From Acanthaster planci (Eukaryota; Echinodermata; Asteroidea; Valvatida; Acanthasteridae), in the NCBI RefSeq assembly GCF_001949145.1, contig NW_019091490.1, forward strand, positions 1,057,447 through 1,121,446: DNA of 64,000 bases. The letters run 5' to 3'. Under the pieces are notes generated by a model that had not been told where the DNA came from, did not search any database, and saw nothing but the letters and a program-made list of their open reading frames with translations. This document shows, piece after piece, positions 1-13,100 of the stretch (its first letter is position 1; each line of letters starts with the position of its first letter). The translations under genes were made by a program, and so were the position numbers.

Positions 1-942
1 GTAATAGCTGAGTAGAAGCTTAACAACAGCCAGCCAACTGAACCCCCTTTTTGTGATCTCAGCTAGCGGGGCCAACAAAGACTGTGGTACTGAGTAAATG
101 TATATTAATCAGTCTGGTTGTCAGACTTTGTTCAGAAAAAAGGCTTTTACACAGAAAGGACTTGCATACATGTACCAGTAGGTTTGGGGGGGCAGTCAGA
201 AGTTCTGACCCAGTTGTGCGCCTGAGGGGCCTGTCTGCAAGTCTGTCAGGAATGCTGCCAAAATTTCTCTGTAAAAGCTCAACTTGTGTTTGTTGGGGGG
301 GAGAAGCATTTCTGTGGATGGGTTCGTGGGTGTTGCAGGCTTTAGAGTTTGGCATGCTACATGTACCCTATATGTACTTCAATCCCAAACCTGTGAAAGG
401 TCATGCACACCTCTGCCCCTGCTACCGGGGGTATGCCAAGATAACTTTTTTCTCCTGTTAAAAAAAGTAACTTCACTATGTCACTTTTTCATAGCAAAGG
501 GTGATGGTCGTACGTGTCACTAGCAGATTTGTTCTTGTATTCCACTCTGGTATACAAGTCTCTATACTTTGTTTATTTACTTTGAGGTCAGTTAATACTT
601 GGTATGACAGCAAGCACAAATTTAGATTTCCTGATGTCAGATCAAATATCAGTACTGGAAATCTGTAACAGTTACACATACATGTAAACACACTTCAAGT
701 CGGATGAAGTTTGCTGTGTACGTGTGTTGATATTAAATTGGCTGCTCTTTTACAAAAAAAAATTATTATTGCGTTTGTCATGCTGGTGTAAACCAGCCTT
801 AATATTGCTCATTTTTCTTTATGTCTTCTTCAAGCCAGCAGATCTTGGTTGTATGGACTTTGGAATGTCTTAGCCCTGGCATTCCAGCCGGAGAGTCCAA
901 CCACCAGCTGTGCATAGCGTGAAGGCGGGGTACTAGTCCAAC

Positions 943-1179
943 ATGGCTGCCTTGCCACGGCCCATCCTGCCAGCTCTTCTCTTGACCTTCCACCTGGCAG
1001 CCACTTCAGTTGGCCAGCTGGTGCTGGTCAACCAACCCTTGGAGGTGCCGATCGGCCGGACTGTCATGCTGGATGAGAGTGTGCTGGCGTTTCAGGCACC
1101 AGGCGAAGACGAGCAGTGTAAGGTGGAGGTAGCTGTGGATGAGCCATTTTATCAACGAGTGGGGAGGCTAGAACCTCAG
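943..1179 (+). CDS. FREM1: FREM1-like exon 1: signal peptide and start of the N-terminal domain
   Basis: 79 codons, ending in phase 0 at the donor CAG|gtactt. Residues 1-24 form a hydrophobic secretion signal rich in Leu and Ala. The mature part begins near QLVLVNQPLEVPIGRT and contains CKVEV and EPFYQRVGRLEPQ, which are typical of the FREM N-terminus. The frame stays open to 1398 into the intron, but that extension runs into a minisatellite and is not coding. Confidence 0.9.
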
Positions 1180-4100
1180 GTACTTGTGTTCTCGAATCTG
1201 TTGCAGACTGTAACTTACATAACGTTCAACTTGGAGAAACCAGTAGTCAGTTTCATGTCTCTTCTAAGCACACAAAAATTGCTAAGCTCAAAACGGAAAC
1301 GTGCTACATGTACATGTAAGCAATATGAGCACAGAAAAGTACCAAACATGGAAGAGCACTGTGCAGAGAAAAGTGTTCCGCATGGGAAAGTGCTTTAATG
1401 GCATGCATGAAGGAGAAGTGAGCACGGAAAAGTGTTCCGCATGGGAAAGTGCTTTAATGGCATGCACGGAGGAGAAGTGAGCACGGAAAAGTGTTCCGCA
1501 TGGGAAAGTGCTTTAATGGCATGCATGAAGGAGAAGTGAGCACGGAAAAGTGTTCCGCATGGGAAAGTGCTTTAATGGCTTGCATGAAGGAGAAGTGAGC
1601 ACAGAAAAGTGTTTAGTACATAAAAGTTCCAAGCACAGAAAAATCCTTGGCATGGAAGTGTGCAAAGTAAAAAAAAAATGTAAACTTGTATGGAAAGTGC
1701 TCAGTACAGAAAAATGCCCAGCATGTAAAAGTGCTTAGTACATGTACGTACGGGAGAATGCTAAGCACAAGAAGAAAGTTAGAATAGAAAGATACCAAGC
1801 AATTCACGTGCTGAGCACAGGAAAGTGCCAACATACATGTACACGTATCTGTAGCAAACAAAAGTGCTTAGCAGAACCAAGAGATCAGGACAGAATGGCC
1901 CAGGTAGTGAGGCATAAATAAAACTGATTACCATCCAAAATGCACATGTGATATACATAAATGCAACAAGTTTTCTTCTGCCCCTAAATTTGGTGGACAA
2001 TATTTAATGCATAGGAACATCATTGGATTGTGTCCTGAGCACAGTTTTATAGCGCTGTTAGCAGAACCGTTGCGCCCACTGTAGCAGAAAATTTTGCTAT
2101 AAACGGGGAGCACTATGGCAGGGGTGAATGTTCCTCCAAGGTAAGTGTGCCTCTTGTGAAATAAGTAGAGCCTAATTCAGGGTAAAAATGTTAAGCTCGG
2201 CAGTGGCATGTAATAAGTGGGCAACTGTATACTGGCAGGAGGGTCATTTCATGAGGTTGGGGCACAATTTGTGTCCTTGTTACATGGGTAACTTTTACCA
2301 CCTGTCACGACCTGTAGAGTAGGTCATTTACTCTGTGAATGTAACACACACCTCTGTATTCAGCCTTGCAAAATGTATAATTTGAAATCCACAAGCAGGG
2401 AAATAATGTAGCTGTTCATTTTTTAGGGAACCCACATAACAATGGATACCATCACAAATTGTGTCCCAACCTCATGGAATGACCCAAGAAATAACTTACA
2501 GATGGCTTTCGATCTCACTAAACTAAATCATTTGGGTGCATCACAATCTGCCCAGATACATGCACTATGAGTCTGTGGACAAGTGATACCAATTACGTAC
2601 ATCACAAGCAGTATGCACGATTTATGTTTGCCGCAATGGCATAGATTCTCAGGGCGTCTGGATGGGGTCAGAGTGGCTTGTGTATGACTTGATTTATTCT
2701 CAAACAGCCCGTCAGGAATTGCTGTGGCTTGCGTGTCTAACATTGCTGCCTTCATGGAAACAACAGCTGGGCGACATTGTCCAAAAGCTTGGCAGTGGAT
2801 ACCGTAGCTAGGATTTTACCTGGGGGGGTGGACAAAGGGAGCACCAGCATCTTATGGAGGGTACCAGCTTTCAGTGGTGTGGTTTATTGGGGCAAGTTTT
2901 TGTTAACCTTGTTCAATATCCATTCGTGTTTTGTTTTTTTCCAGAGGGGGGCACCTGGGGGGGGCACCAGGAATTTTGTGGGGGGCACGTGCACCCCAGG
3001 CCCCCCCCTATATGCCACTGAAGCTTGGCGACATTGGCCCAGTCAAAAATGTGCAAAGTTCAAAAGGCTAGACCCCTCCCCCCCAGCGTGAGCTGAGTTT
3101 ACAGTCGGAGCCTGCCTGAGGTATTAGCCTGAGTCCACTTAGCACATTTAGACTGTGGCAGTGTTGCGGCCTCCATTTGATCTGAGAAATATTTGCATTG
3201 GTTTTCCCTCCTCTTGCAGTTCATTTAAGTGACAATTTAATGTGTAAAATAATGTGCTGTCATGACATTTGGCCCTTGAAATATACACCACAGAGTGATG
3301 AAGACATGAAACACGCCAATCTGGATTTGCATGTCAGTGGCTGAATTTCAGAGTCTACACATTTCGGACTGGACAGTACTTGTTCATGCCAGCAGCGTAC
3401 GGGCATACTCCTTGTATCAGCTCTGGTAAAAACAGGTTCACAGTTGGAAAAAAAGAAAGTAGTCAATAATTTTCTACCTGAGCCCATACATGTACAGAGT
3501 GGTTTGGTGCCTGTTAAATCTTAGACTGAACTCTTTCAAGTATGTTGCTTCCCATCCATTGATGCAGAGTACATTGAAAATCACATTAGAAGTCATTAAA
3601 ATGGAGACTTGTACCGGTAAATCAGTTTGAGACATGCAGGGCATATCAGAACTAAAGAAAAATCCGGAAAAAATCAGTAACTTACATGTACATGTACAGT
3701 AGGTTGTCAATTTATTAGTTCGTTCTGATTTTTTTTGGAAAAAAATTTGCTCTAACCCAGTTTTTCTAATCCAATTTATCCCAATTTTCATCAATGAAAT
3801 GAAATCACTGTTGTTTTATCCGCTGTTTCCTTTGACTCTGATAAATTATTCTAGTCTTTCAGAAATACACATGTCTAGACTTTCAAGAGGCCGTGGCCTC
3901 CTTAACTGTGGTTTTGGCCTCTGTGACCTTTGAGATTATACACATTTAGATTTTCAGATGGCTTTACTCTAAACTAGGAAATTGGCCTTGCCCTTTTGAG
4001 AAAGGTTGTGGCTCTGTAATTCATGTACATGTTGGTAAATGTGTTGTGCAAAAGAATTTTGGCTGGTGCTTTTTACTTTGAACCAGAAAAAAATACTCTA

Positions 4101-7100
4101 CAAGTTAAAGCCACTTTAAAGCTGGCTTTAAATTAAAGTTTAAGCCCGCGAAACTGGAATCATCTTGAAAGATTTGATAGGACTGTTAAATCGTTAAATT
4201 TCGGGACAAAACCATTCCCATAAATTGCCTGCACCAAATTTTGGATGGATTGTACTGTGGAAAAGGTACATGTACCAAGTAACATTTGGATGGTATAGTG
4301 TGATTTACTATTGACCATGTGGATGTATACACATATATTGCCATCTTTTAGATGTAGAAATCATTAATTGATGGCTCTGAGCTTACACTAAAATTCGATT
4401 GAATTAATCTTTGTGTAGCTGAGATTTGAAGAGGTGGGATTCCTCTGCCTTGTGCCCAGTCTTACACGTAGCTTTCAATTCAATTCAATTCACATCTTGT
4501 TTATTAATTCAAATCTTGTTTGTTAATCACTCTCTTTGCTGCTTAGTGGCTGAATTGAAAACAGCCTACAAAAAACTAAAAATTTATAATCAACAAAACC
4601 AAATGCTAAATTACAAAAGAATAGAAAGGTGAACTTAAGTAATGTTAAAAAAGTTAAAGGAAAACAATATATGTTATTCTTGCAACACTGCTTAAAAACT
4701 AGCATCTCAGAAATGGAGGTTTGGCTTAATTTGCTAATATTGAAATTAAAATACTCCAGCTACAGCCAGACCGAAGTTTAATTATGACATAAAAGAAGGA
4801 AAGTACTTCATTAAAAAAGGTTTTAAAAAAATCCTCTATTTTAGGGTCAGTGTATTGAGCACCCGGCTTCGTGTGATGACCAGAAGCTTCAATATCCGTT
4901 CCCCACAGCCAGGTTCCTAGTAGACAACCTTCCGCAATTTCCTCACAAATTCCCCGGATTTGACCAGCTTTTCGTTACGTGGCAAGTCCCACCACGCTAC
5001 TGGATGACTCAGGATCTTGTGTGCATTTCTGTAGCCATGGTAGCCTCATTTGCTTTACAATTATTGGTGAATCACTCACCACAGTACTGGTTCCCTGATC
5101 GTTTTTAAAATACATGTAGACTACATGTGTAATTGGATTTTAGATGATTTCAAACCTTGTTCATTATATCTTGATGTAGGGAGACTTACATGTACATGTA
5201 CCGGTACTTTACGTCTGAGGCAAATCTTGGACAGCTATATCTTATCACATGCTGTGTTGAAAACTCTGTCATACACCTTGTATTATTGTGGCAAATGGTA
5301 CATATTCATATCATGTACATGATGCACACAAGTGAATGTTATTTCCATTTGCAGGCATGCTGGATTACTCTGGTACATGTATGTCATGTATACATGTACT
5401 AGCATGTGGGCATACTCAGCTACTAGTAGATGAGAAAAAAGTTTTATGAAAAACACAGATGGCTTTTTTTTTAGCCCTCGAGGCAGTGTGAAAAAAAGGT
5501 CAGTTTGCATGTATTATTGTAGATGTTTGATCTATCAATCTCTTTGATAAATGCCACTTGCTACTGGTGTGTCCAACTCAGAGAAATCAGAGGGCTTGAG
5601 GAGAAGCCTTTGGGGAAAATAAATCCGGTGTTTACTTTGTATATATACATGTAAGTCCTTCCGAAGTTCAGGTAAATCATTCCCAGAGGTCCAAAGGACA
5701 GGTTCAAGCACACTCCAGCAATTTCTTTTATATCCCCTTTGGGAGGTCGTGCCTAAAAGGGGCAAGTTTTCCAAGCCCAGGCTGGGAAACCTAAAACTTT
5801 TGTTACAGTACATTTAGAGTGCGGTGCTTATCAAATTTCACCGTGGTTGAGGATAGGTTACATTTCTCGGAGGAATGCCAATGCACGTGCATCATTTGCA
5901 AATTGTTCCTTTGTACTTGTACCTCAAAACCGATAGGTGAAATCAGCCCTCACGTGTACATTTGTATTTGTTACCTCTTGTCATGCACCTTTTTGCCATG
6001 CATTTATGTACCATCAGCTTAAATGCTCATTAGTCAATCTTAGATTTGCAGCTTGCATTTATGTGGTCATAGATCTTTGCACTAACCATGAAAATTCCTT
6101 CACTGACCTGACTGAAAAAAATTTGAGAATGTATAAAGAAAAGTGCCTTCCATGGCTGTAAATGTATGTGGCAGAGCTAGAAATTTGTTATACTTTTTGT
6201 AAGCGTCTTTTCGTAGGAGTAGTTCCCCTCTAAAAATACAGTTCTTGTTTAGAGTCCCCTGTATTTTTCTAATAGTGTATCCCCCTGTTTATTTACTTTG
6301 GCCCATGCTTCTACCCATATAACTTGACCCCAACGCTCTGACCATTTAGTTTTGAAGAGCAAATCAGCAGAGACACTATCACTGCTCATGTACCGGTATT
6401 TGTCCCTCCTCACTGGAGTGGGTGTTTCTGGTTTCTGTCTGCTTCTATGAGTCAGTGATCGAAAGTCAAACTCTCCTCATTAGATCTATTTTGACACACT
6501 GTGTTGGTTTTTAATCCTTCAGTCCTTTTGGTTTTTTTGCATTTTTTTCAGTACATTTTCATTAAATTCTTTTGTGTCCTTTTTTTTTATTGAAGTCAAA
6601 TATTGGTGTCTGAGTTCTTATTAAGTCAGTTTCCTGCGACCTTTTCCCCAAAGATCCTTGGTTTAGTTGGAGTTTTTTTGTTGTTTTGTGAGTTCCCACA
6701 TAGTGTGCCATATTTCCCTGTTACGTGTAAATACACATACTCAATGCCATCCACACTGTCAAAATTAATGGACAGGTATTGTCAAGCTTGAAATATGAAG
6801 GAATTCTATGGTGTGATATGGACACTTTGGGCCTCTCCTTCAAATCAAAAGGCAATAAGCCTTTTGTGAGTTAAATTGGAACAAAATCTGGCACACCGAG
6901 TTCTTTAAATTCACGTGAACGTAACAATTGGCATTCTCCATACTAAAGCCACTGTTGTTATACCTCATGATTCGGTGCAAGCTTTTCCTTAGTTACATAA
7001 GAGATGCATTGCAACAACACACTGTTCTCAACAGAAAAGAAGGGCACAAAGGAACCAGGCCACTCCACAGGTTGCTAAGCGAAAGCTTGCTACGAATCAC

Positions 7101-10100
7101 AAGGTATAGCAACAGTGTCTTTAGTCTGGGGAATTCAAATTGTTATTTTTATGTGCAATCAGATAACTCAGTGTACCAGATTTTATTCAAATTTAACTCG
7201 CAAATGACTTATTGCATTGATTGAGTTTCTGCTTGTGGAAACTTAATTGCACCTTACACGTACTTGTATTTACATTTGTAAAAGAATGGGCTACTACATG
7301 TAAGCTCGGTTTGATAGGATTGACATTGGGCTTGCGGTAGTTCTCATTTGAGCAGTTTTTTTCTGTGTAACGTGTCAGTGTTGGCCGTATGACATATGTC
7401 TAGCGGATTGATCTCGGTTGATATTTGGCTTAGCATGCACATTTACTCATTGCTGCAGTGTGTTAGTCACTGGGAGCGGAAGGGGGGGGCACTTTTTGGT
7501 GGGGACCTGTTCCCCCTCCTACTTGCAGGTCCTATAATTGGGTGGGGCTCAAGAGAGTGAGCCCTAAATGGCTGATGCCTGATGGTCTAACAAGTGTTCC
7601 GCCGCCGGTGGTGTTAGCACAAATACCAAGTACTTCCTGTACCTTTGTGAAGTAGGACCTTAGTCTAATCCTATCTAAAAAGGTTTGGTTGGTTGGTTAA
7701 AGTATGTTTTTTCCTGTTCAATCCATCAGGTGTTTGACTGTGAGTTCTTCCCAGGCACTATCCGATACATCCACTCGGGGTCTCCGCTTCTCGACCAGGA
7801 CATCATCAAGCTCCGTGCCTACATGCTGACTCAAACAGACACCATCATCGAGACCTTCTACCTCACTGTCAACGTGACCCGCGAGCCCTACCACGTGGTC
7901 CGCCCCATGATGAACATTGAAGTGGACGAGTTCAACGGGATCTCGGACCCCATCGACATGCGCATCCTGGACTTTGACTTCAACCGCTCGTCGGAGGCCG
8001 TCTCCTGCTTTGTGCGCGTGGACACGCTGGCCAGTGGGCTGCCGCGGTACGGCCACCTGATCCGCGGGGAAGGGGATGACGCCCGCGATGTCAGGGTGCT
8101 ATACGAGAACTGCGACGACTTCCTGTACCTCAACCTGCACTACCAGCACGTCTTGCCCCCGTCGCCAAACATGGATTACATCCAGATCACGGTAGAGCTT
8201 GACGATCCCCAGAAATACAATCAACCATTCACGGAGCGGCTGTACCTTCCAGTGGACATTGTGCCCGCTTTCGAGAATCAGCATCCTGTGGAGGCGTTCC
8301 TGGCGCAGTACATCCTCGACGTGGACCAGTTCATCTTGACGACCATCACCACTGACGTCATGTCTGGATCAGATGACGAAACCCGCGCCAACGATTTGAT
8401 TTTTTATGTGAGCAAACCTCCAGGCCCAGGTGAGGGCAGTATTGTCCATCTAGATGACCAAAGCAGGCCAATTGAATCCTTTCGCCAGGCTGACCTTGCA
8501 CGATTGAACATTGCTTACAAAGCTCCAGATCGCAGCTACCCCAGTGTTAGACTGATTGAAATAGAGTTTGTCATCTACGACGACTACTTTGCCAAGAGTG
8601 AGCCAATAACATTAACGGTTGCCGTTCATCCCACGCAGACCAATGCCCCGAGAGTGTCCGTCAACCGTGGGCTGACATTGTTGGAGGGGCAATCCCGTCC
8701 GATCCGCCCAGAAAATTTTGAGGTTGTGGACAACGACAATCTTGGCATGGTCAGAATAAAAGTTGTTGGCGGCCCCCATCATGGCAGAATGCTCTTAAAC
8801 AATCGTCCAATGATCATGTTCACTCCCCGCGACATCACTGCAGGCTCAGTAGTGTACCGTCACGATGACAGCGACACATTAAAAGACAGCGTCGAGCTGC
8901 GAATCACGGATATGACTCACACAGTCCACACGTCCTTCCCCATCAACATCCTCCCGAATGATGACAGCGCCCCAACGCTCATACGCAACATCCAGATTGA
9001 GGTCAATGAGGGTCAAGCGGTGCGCATCACCCGCTTCACCCTTCTTGCTGCCGACAAGGATTCCAACGACGATTTTATTGTGTACAGGATCACAAACCCT
9101 CCGATTGCTGGGGAAATCTTAAAGAAGTACTCGGCAGACAGCTTTGGTTACCCAGTCACTGACTTCACTCAGAGAGATCTCTTCCGAGGCATGATCTACT
9201 ACCACCACCTTGGCCAGGAGCAGTTCATGGACTCCTTCGACATCGTCCTCCTGGACAACCACATCCCACCCAACGTTTCCCCGACCCAGGTAGTCTTGGT
9301 CAGCATCTCCCCTGTCCACGACCTCCCACCAGAAGTCTCACCCAAGGCCACCAGGTCCCTCACTGTCCTGGAGACGGAGATTGCCTTCATCACGCGGGAG
9401 CATCTCCGGTACACTGACGCAGAATCGGATGATGCAGACTTACGCTACACCATCACCACCCCACCCTACGTGGCTGCCACACACAGCCTGACGGGCGCCG
9501 GCCGGATTTTCTCCACCACGGGCGTGGTCATGCCCATGAAAGACCCCACCATCCCAGCAGTTCGTACCTTCCAGCAGCGCGACATTGACCACCACACCAT
9601 TGCTTACATGCCTCCATTTAAAGAAATTGGTCCCGACCCTCGTGAAATCAGATTCTTATTTTCTGTCTCGGACCTGTACGGAAACGTCGTTCTTGGACAG
9701 GCATTTGACATAACCGTTCTTCCTGTCAACAACCAACCACCTGTGATCTTCACCAATAACTTAATGGTTCCCGAAGGAGGAATACTGAGGATATTACCCA
9801 CCCACTTTATGATCACCGACATGGACACGTCAGTGAACGATCTTGTGATCACGCTGATGTCCTTGCCCCAATACGGAGTGCTTGTCGTTGGGAACGTCAA
9901 TCTAACCGAAGGTGGCACATTCACGGTTGCAGATCTCAGCAGCGGCAGAGTGAGGTACCGTATCCAAATAAAAAAGTTCATTTTTTTTTTCAAAGTTAGC
10001 TAACGTTACGAAATGTTTAGCCAAAAATAATCCTACCCACAAGCGTCAGCGATTGAACATTCAGCCAAAAGCTCAGTAAACTATCTTTTCCGTCCCCGGG

Positions 10101-13100
10101 CTAGCGTTGGAGAAAATTCCTTGTTCGCATTCAAAAGCAGCAAAAATCTTTGGGTGGGGGGGGTTAAATGTGAAAGTAGGTTCAATTTCATTTTTCTACT
10201 GACGGTGCCCTTTTGGGGCCTCGTAATACCAGTAATTGATTGCACACCAACATGTACCTTGCCCAGAAACTTGCTGGCATTTATACACATGGCATTTCCA
10301 TTGGAGGAAAACGGATTACCTGCTTAGTTAGCGCCAAGTTATCGTTACCACTGCTGACGTGTAATTTCCCTACTGTGCAATCATTGTTCCCACATGTCCG
10401 TAGAACGGAACACAATCTGAGCATGGGATTGTGGTTTCACGGTTTACCGCAAAGTCAGGATAGTTCTTTCAGTCTTACGTTAAGTGTGATGCCAAAGTGT
10501 GCTGAGAATTTCAGAGGATTGAGGATTTTGTACATGCATGTTTTGGGATGAAATTTTCTGATAAAGGATGACACTGAAGATAACATGAACACCAAATTTT
10601 CATCGAACCTTTTATTAGATAACCTGAAATAGAGAGATGAAATAATGAACTCGCCTAGGTTTAATAAGTGTATTACAGAAAATTGGATAAAGGGGATCGG
10701 AACATGTACATATAAGTTACCTTTTGTTCCAGCTAGGGCAAATTCATAGACACTCTAAAATATCTAACAAAAGGAGTACGGTGCACTAACAATGGATGCT
10801 CATTGTTAGTGCACTGTGTTTCTTTTGTTAGATGTTTGTAGTGAGAGTTGCTTAACACAGAAATCAGGTAAGCAAAGAATTTTTTGCTTTACCAAAAAAT
10901 CAAATTCCCAGCAAAATTGTTATCCACGCATTCGCCCTTTGTATCTCTTGTATTTGGTTCTCCTCTGACTTTGTCTTTTAATGCAACTTCAGTTGGCTGA
11001 GCAGTATTTTGCTTAGTCATGCTGTGAAATAAGGCCAAGATTAAAATGAATATTTATGTACCGCAGCATGTGACCAGAGGGAAGCCACAAATTTTGCCCT
11101 TTTCAGCCAGTGAACATACATGAGAGCATTTTTAAGTAATCAAATTCTGTTAATGCACTAGGGCAAAACAGTTCTTTTTTCAATGGGGTAGATTCGGGAA
11201 ACGGAAAAAATTGCACAAACAAGGGAGAAATGCTGCTAACATGAGTAGCTGCCTGTGGTGCATTTTGGGTCAGATGGCAGATGAACTTTAATGAAACTTT
11301 TCTCTGTTAGGTATGTCCATGGTGGATCTGAAGTTCCAACTGATGGCTTCAAAGTGGCTGTGTCAGATGGCGTCCACACCGTCTCCCGTAACGTTATTGT
11401 GAGTGTGTCCCCCGTGAACGACCAACTCCCAGAGATCTTGCCAGGCCTAATAACAAGCCTGACTATTGCAGAGGGAGGGGAGGTAGCAATCACATCGGAT
11501 GTCTTGGCCGCAACGGACGTGGACACCAACGACCTGCTGCTACATTTCATTGTAGTCCAGCATCCCAGGAGAGGGGTGGTGCTGCGGAATGGGATCATCG
11601 TCAACCGCTTCACACAGCAGGATGTCCAGCGGGGCAGCATCAGCTATGTGCACATGGGCGGTGAGACGGGCAAAGTCCCAGTCCAGGACTCTGTCAGCTT
11701 TGTGGTCTCGGACAAGACAATCCCCTCTTCCCCCGACCTGCCCGTACACGAAATCCAGATCACCATCACGCCTGTTGACAACCAAGCTCCGGGGATCGTC
11801 TTCGGGAATCCCTTCTTTGTCAGCGAGGGCAGCAAGGCACCGCTGACTCTCGACGTCCTGAGTGCCATCGATCGTGACTCTGACCTCAATCAGCTGACCT
11901 TTCACATCGTTGGCCAGCCGCAGTGGGGGCTGGTTGAGAACATCCTGCCAAGCCCCGGATACGAAAAGAGTAACGCTGGCAAGCCCATAGTCTTCTTCCG
12001 TTACCAGGATATAGTCAATGGAAACATCAACTACGTCCAGTTAAATCACTCTGGCATCGAACCCATGGCAGATTCGTTCATCCTGTATGTCTCAGATGGG
12101 GAACACCCCTCTCCAAATGTGTCCTTCATCGTGAACATAATCCCCGTGAATGACGAAGTGCCAGTTCTGACAGTGCAGAACTTCACCGTCTATGAGAACT
12201 CTTTCTTCAAGCTCAGCACTGACTACGTTACGGCCAGTGATGCTGATATCCCCATGGAGATGCTGATGTTCTCGGTCGTCAAGTCCCCAAAACATGGGAG
12301 CCTGGTGGACTGGGCCTTACCAGCTGAATCCCGCCTTCCTATCTTTGATTTCAACCTCAACCAACTCCTGAACACGCTGCGCCTCACATACCTTCATGAC
12401 GGCTCAGAGAGCAACAGTGACAATTTTGCCATACGGGTCACAGACGGGAAGCACACAGTGCGCAAGTCAATCTTCGTCACAATCACTCCTGTCAATGACG
12501 AAGCTCCAGAGATCATCAAAAATGCTGGCATCACACTAGACATAAGGGAGAGCCGCATCATCTCACCAGTCATCCTTCTTACAACGGACAGAGACACAAC
12601 CGCTGACGAGCTCTATTACAGCATTTTGACCCTCCCACGAAGAGGTGTTCTCCAGCGTAAGCTCCCGGACAACACCTGGAGGGACATAACTGCACTAAGC
12701 TCCAACTTCACCCAGGAAGACTTGGACCTGAACCTCATCCGCTACCTCCACACCTCAGAGTTAGGCTCTAAAGGCCTGGACCGGTTCCGCTTTTCTGTCA
12801 CGGATGGTGTCCACACCACTGGCAAGCAGAGCTTTCGCATTGAGATCACTAACACAAAACGGGAGCCACTGCAGCTGATCAACACGGGCATTGAGGTCCT
12901 GGAGGGAGAATTTGTCATCATAGCCCCAGAGAGCCTGGCAGCATTCGACAATGGCAACAACCTGGCCGAGATCTTATTCAGGGTGAACAGCCCTCCCACA
13001 GAGGGACAGCTGGAGGATATATCCCGGCCCGGAGTCCCCATCTCCTCTTTCTCCCAGATGGCCCTCGTGGGGCAGCGGGTCATTTACGTTCACAAGCGGA

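Larger units (their letters stand above)
1180..7729 (+). other. FREM1-like intron 1 (6.55 kb)
   Basis: Bounded by a gtactt donor and an atccatcag acceptor. It holds a 59-bp minisatellite (1335-1620), an element with inverted ends (about 2792-3020), foldback element copy 1 (6853-7214) and many TACATGTA palindromes. I recognised no further coding exon; joining exon 1 directly to exon 2 restores the family-typical sequence without a gap. Confidence 0.8.

Noticed and set aside
4860-5108. Open stretch in FREM1-like intron 1 with protein-like composition (YPFPTARFLVDNLPQFP)
   Set aside because: A stop lies just upstream with no acceptor between it and the stretch, no clear donor follows, I recognise no family, and exon 1 joins exon 2 without a gap.
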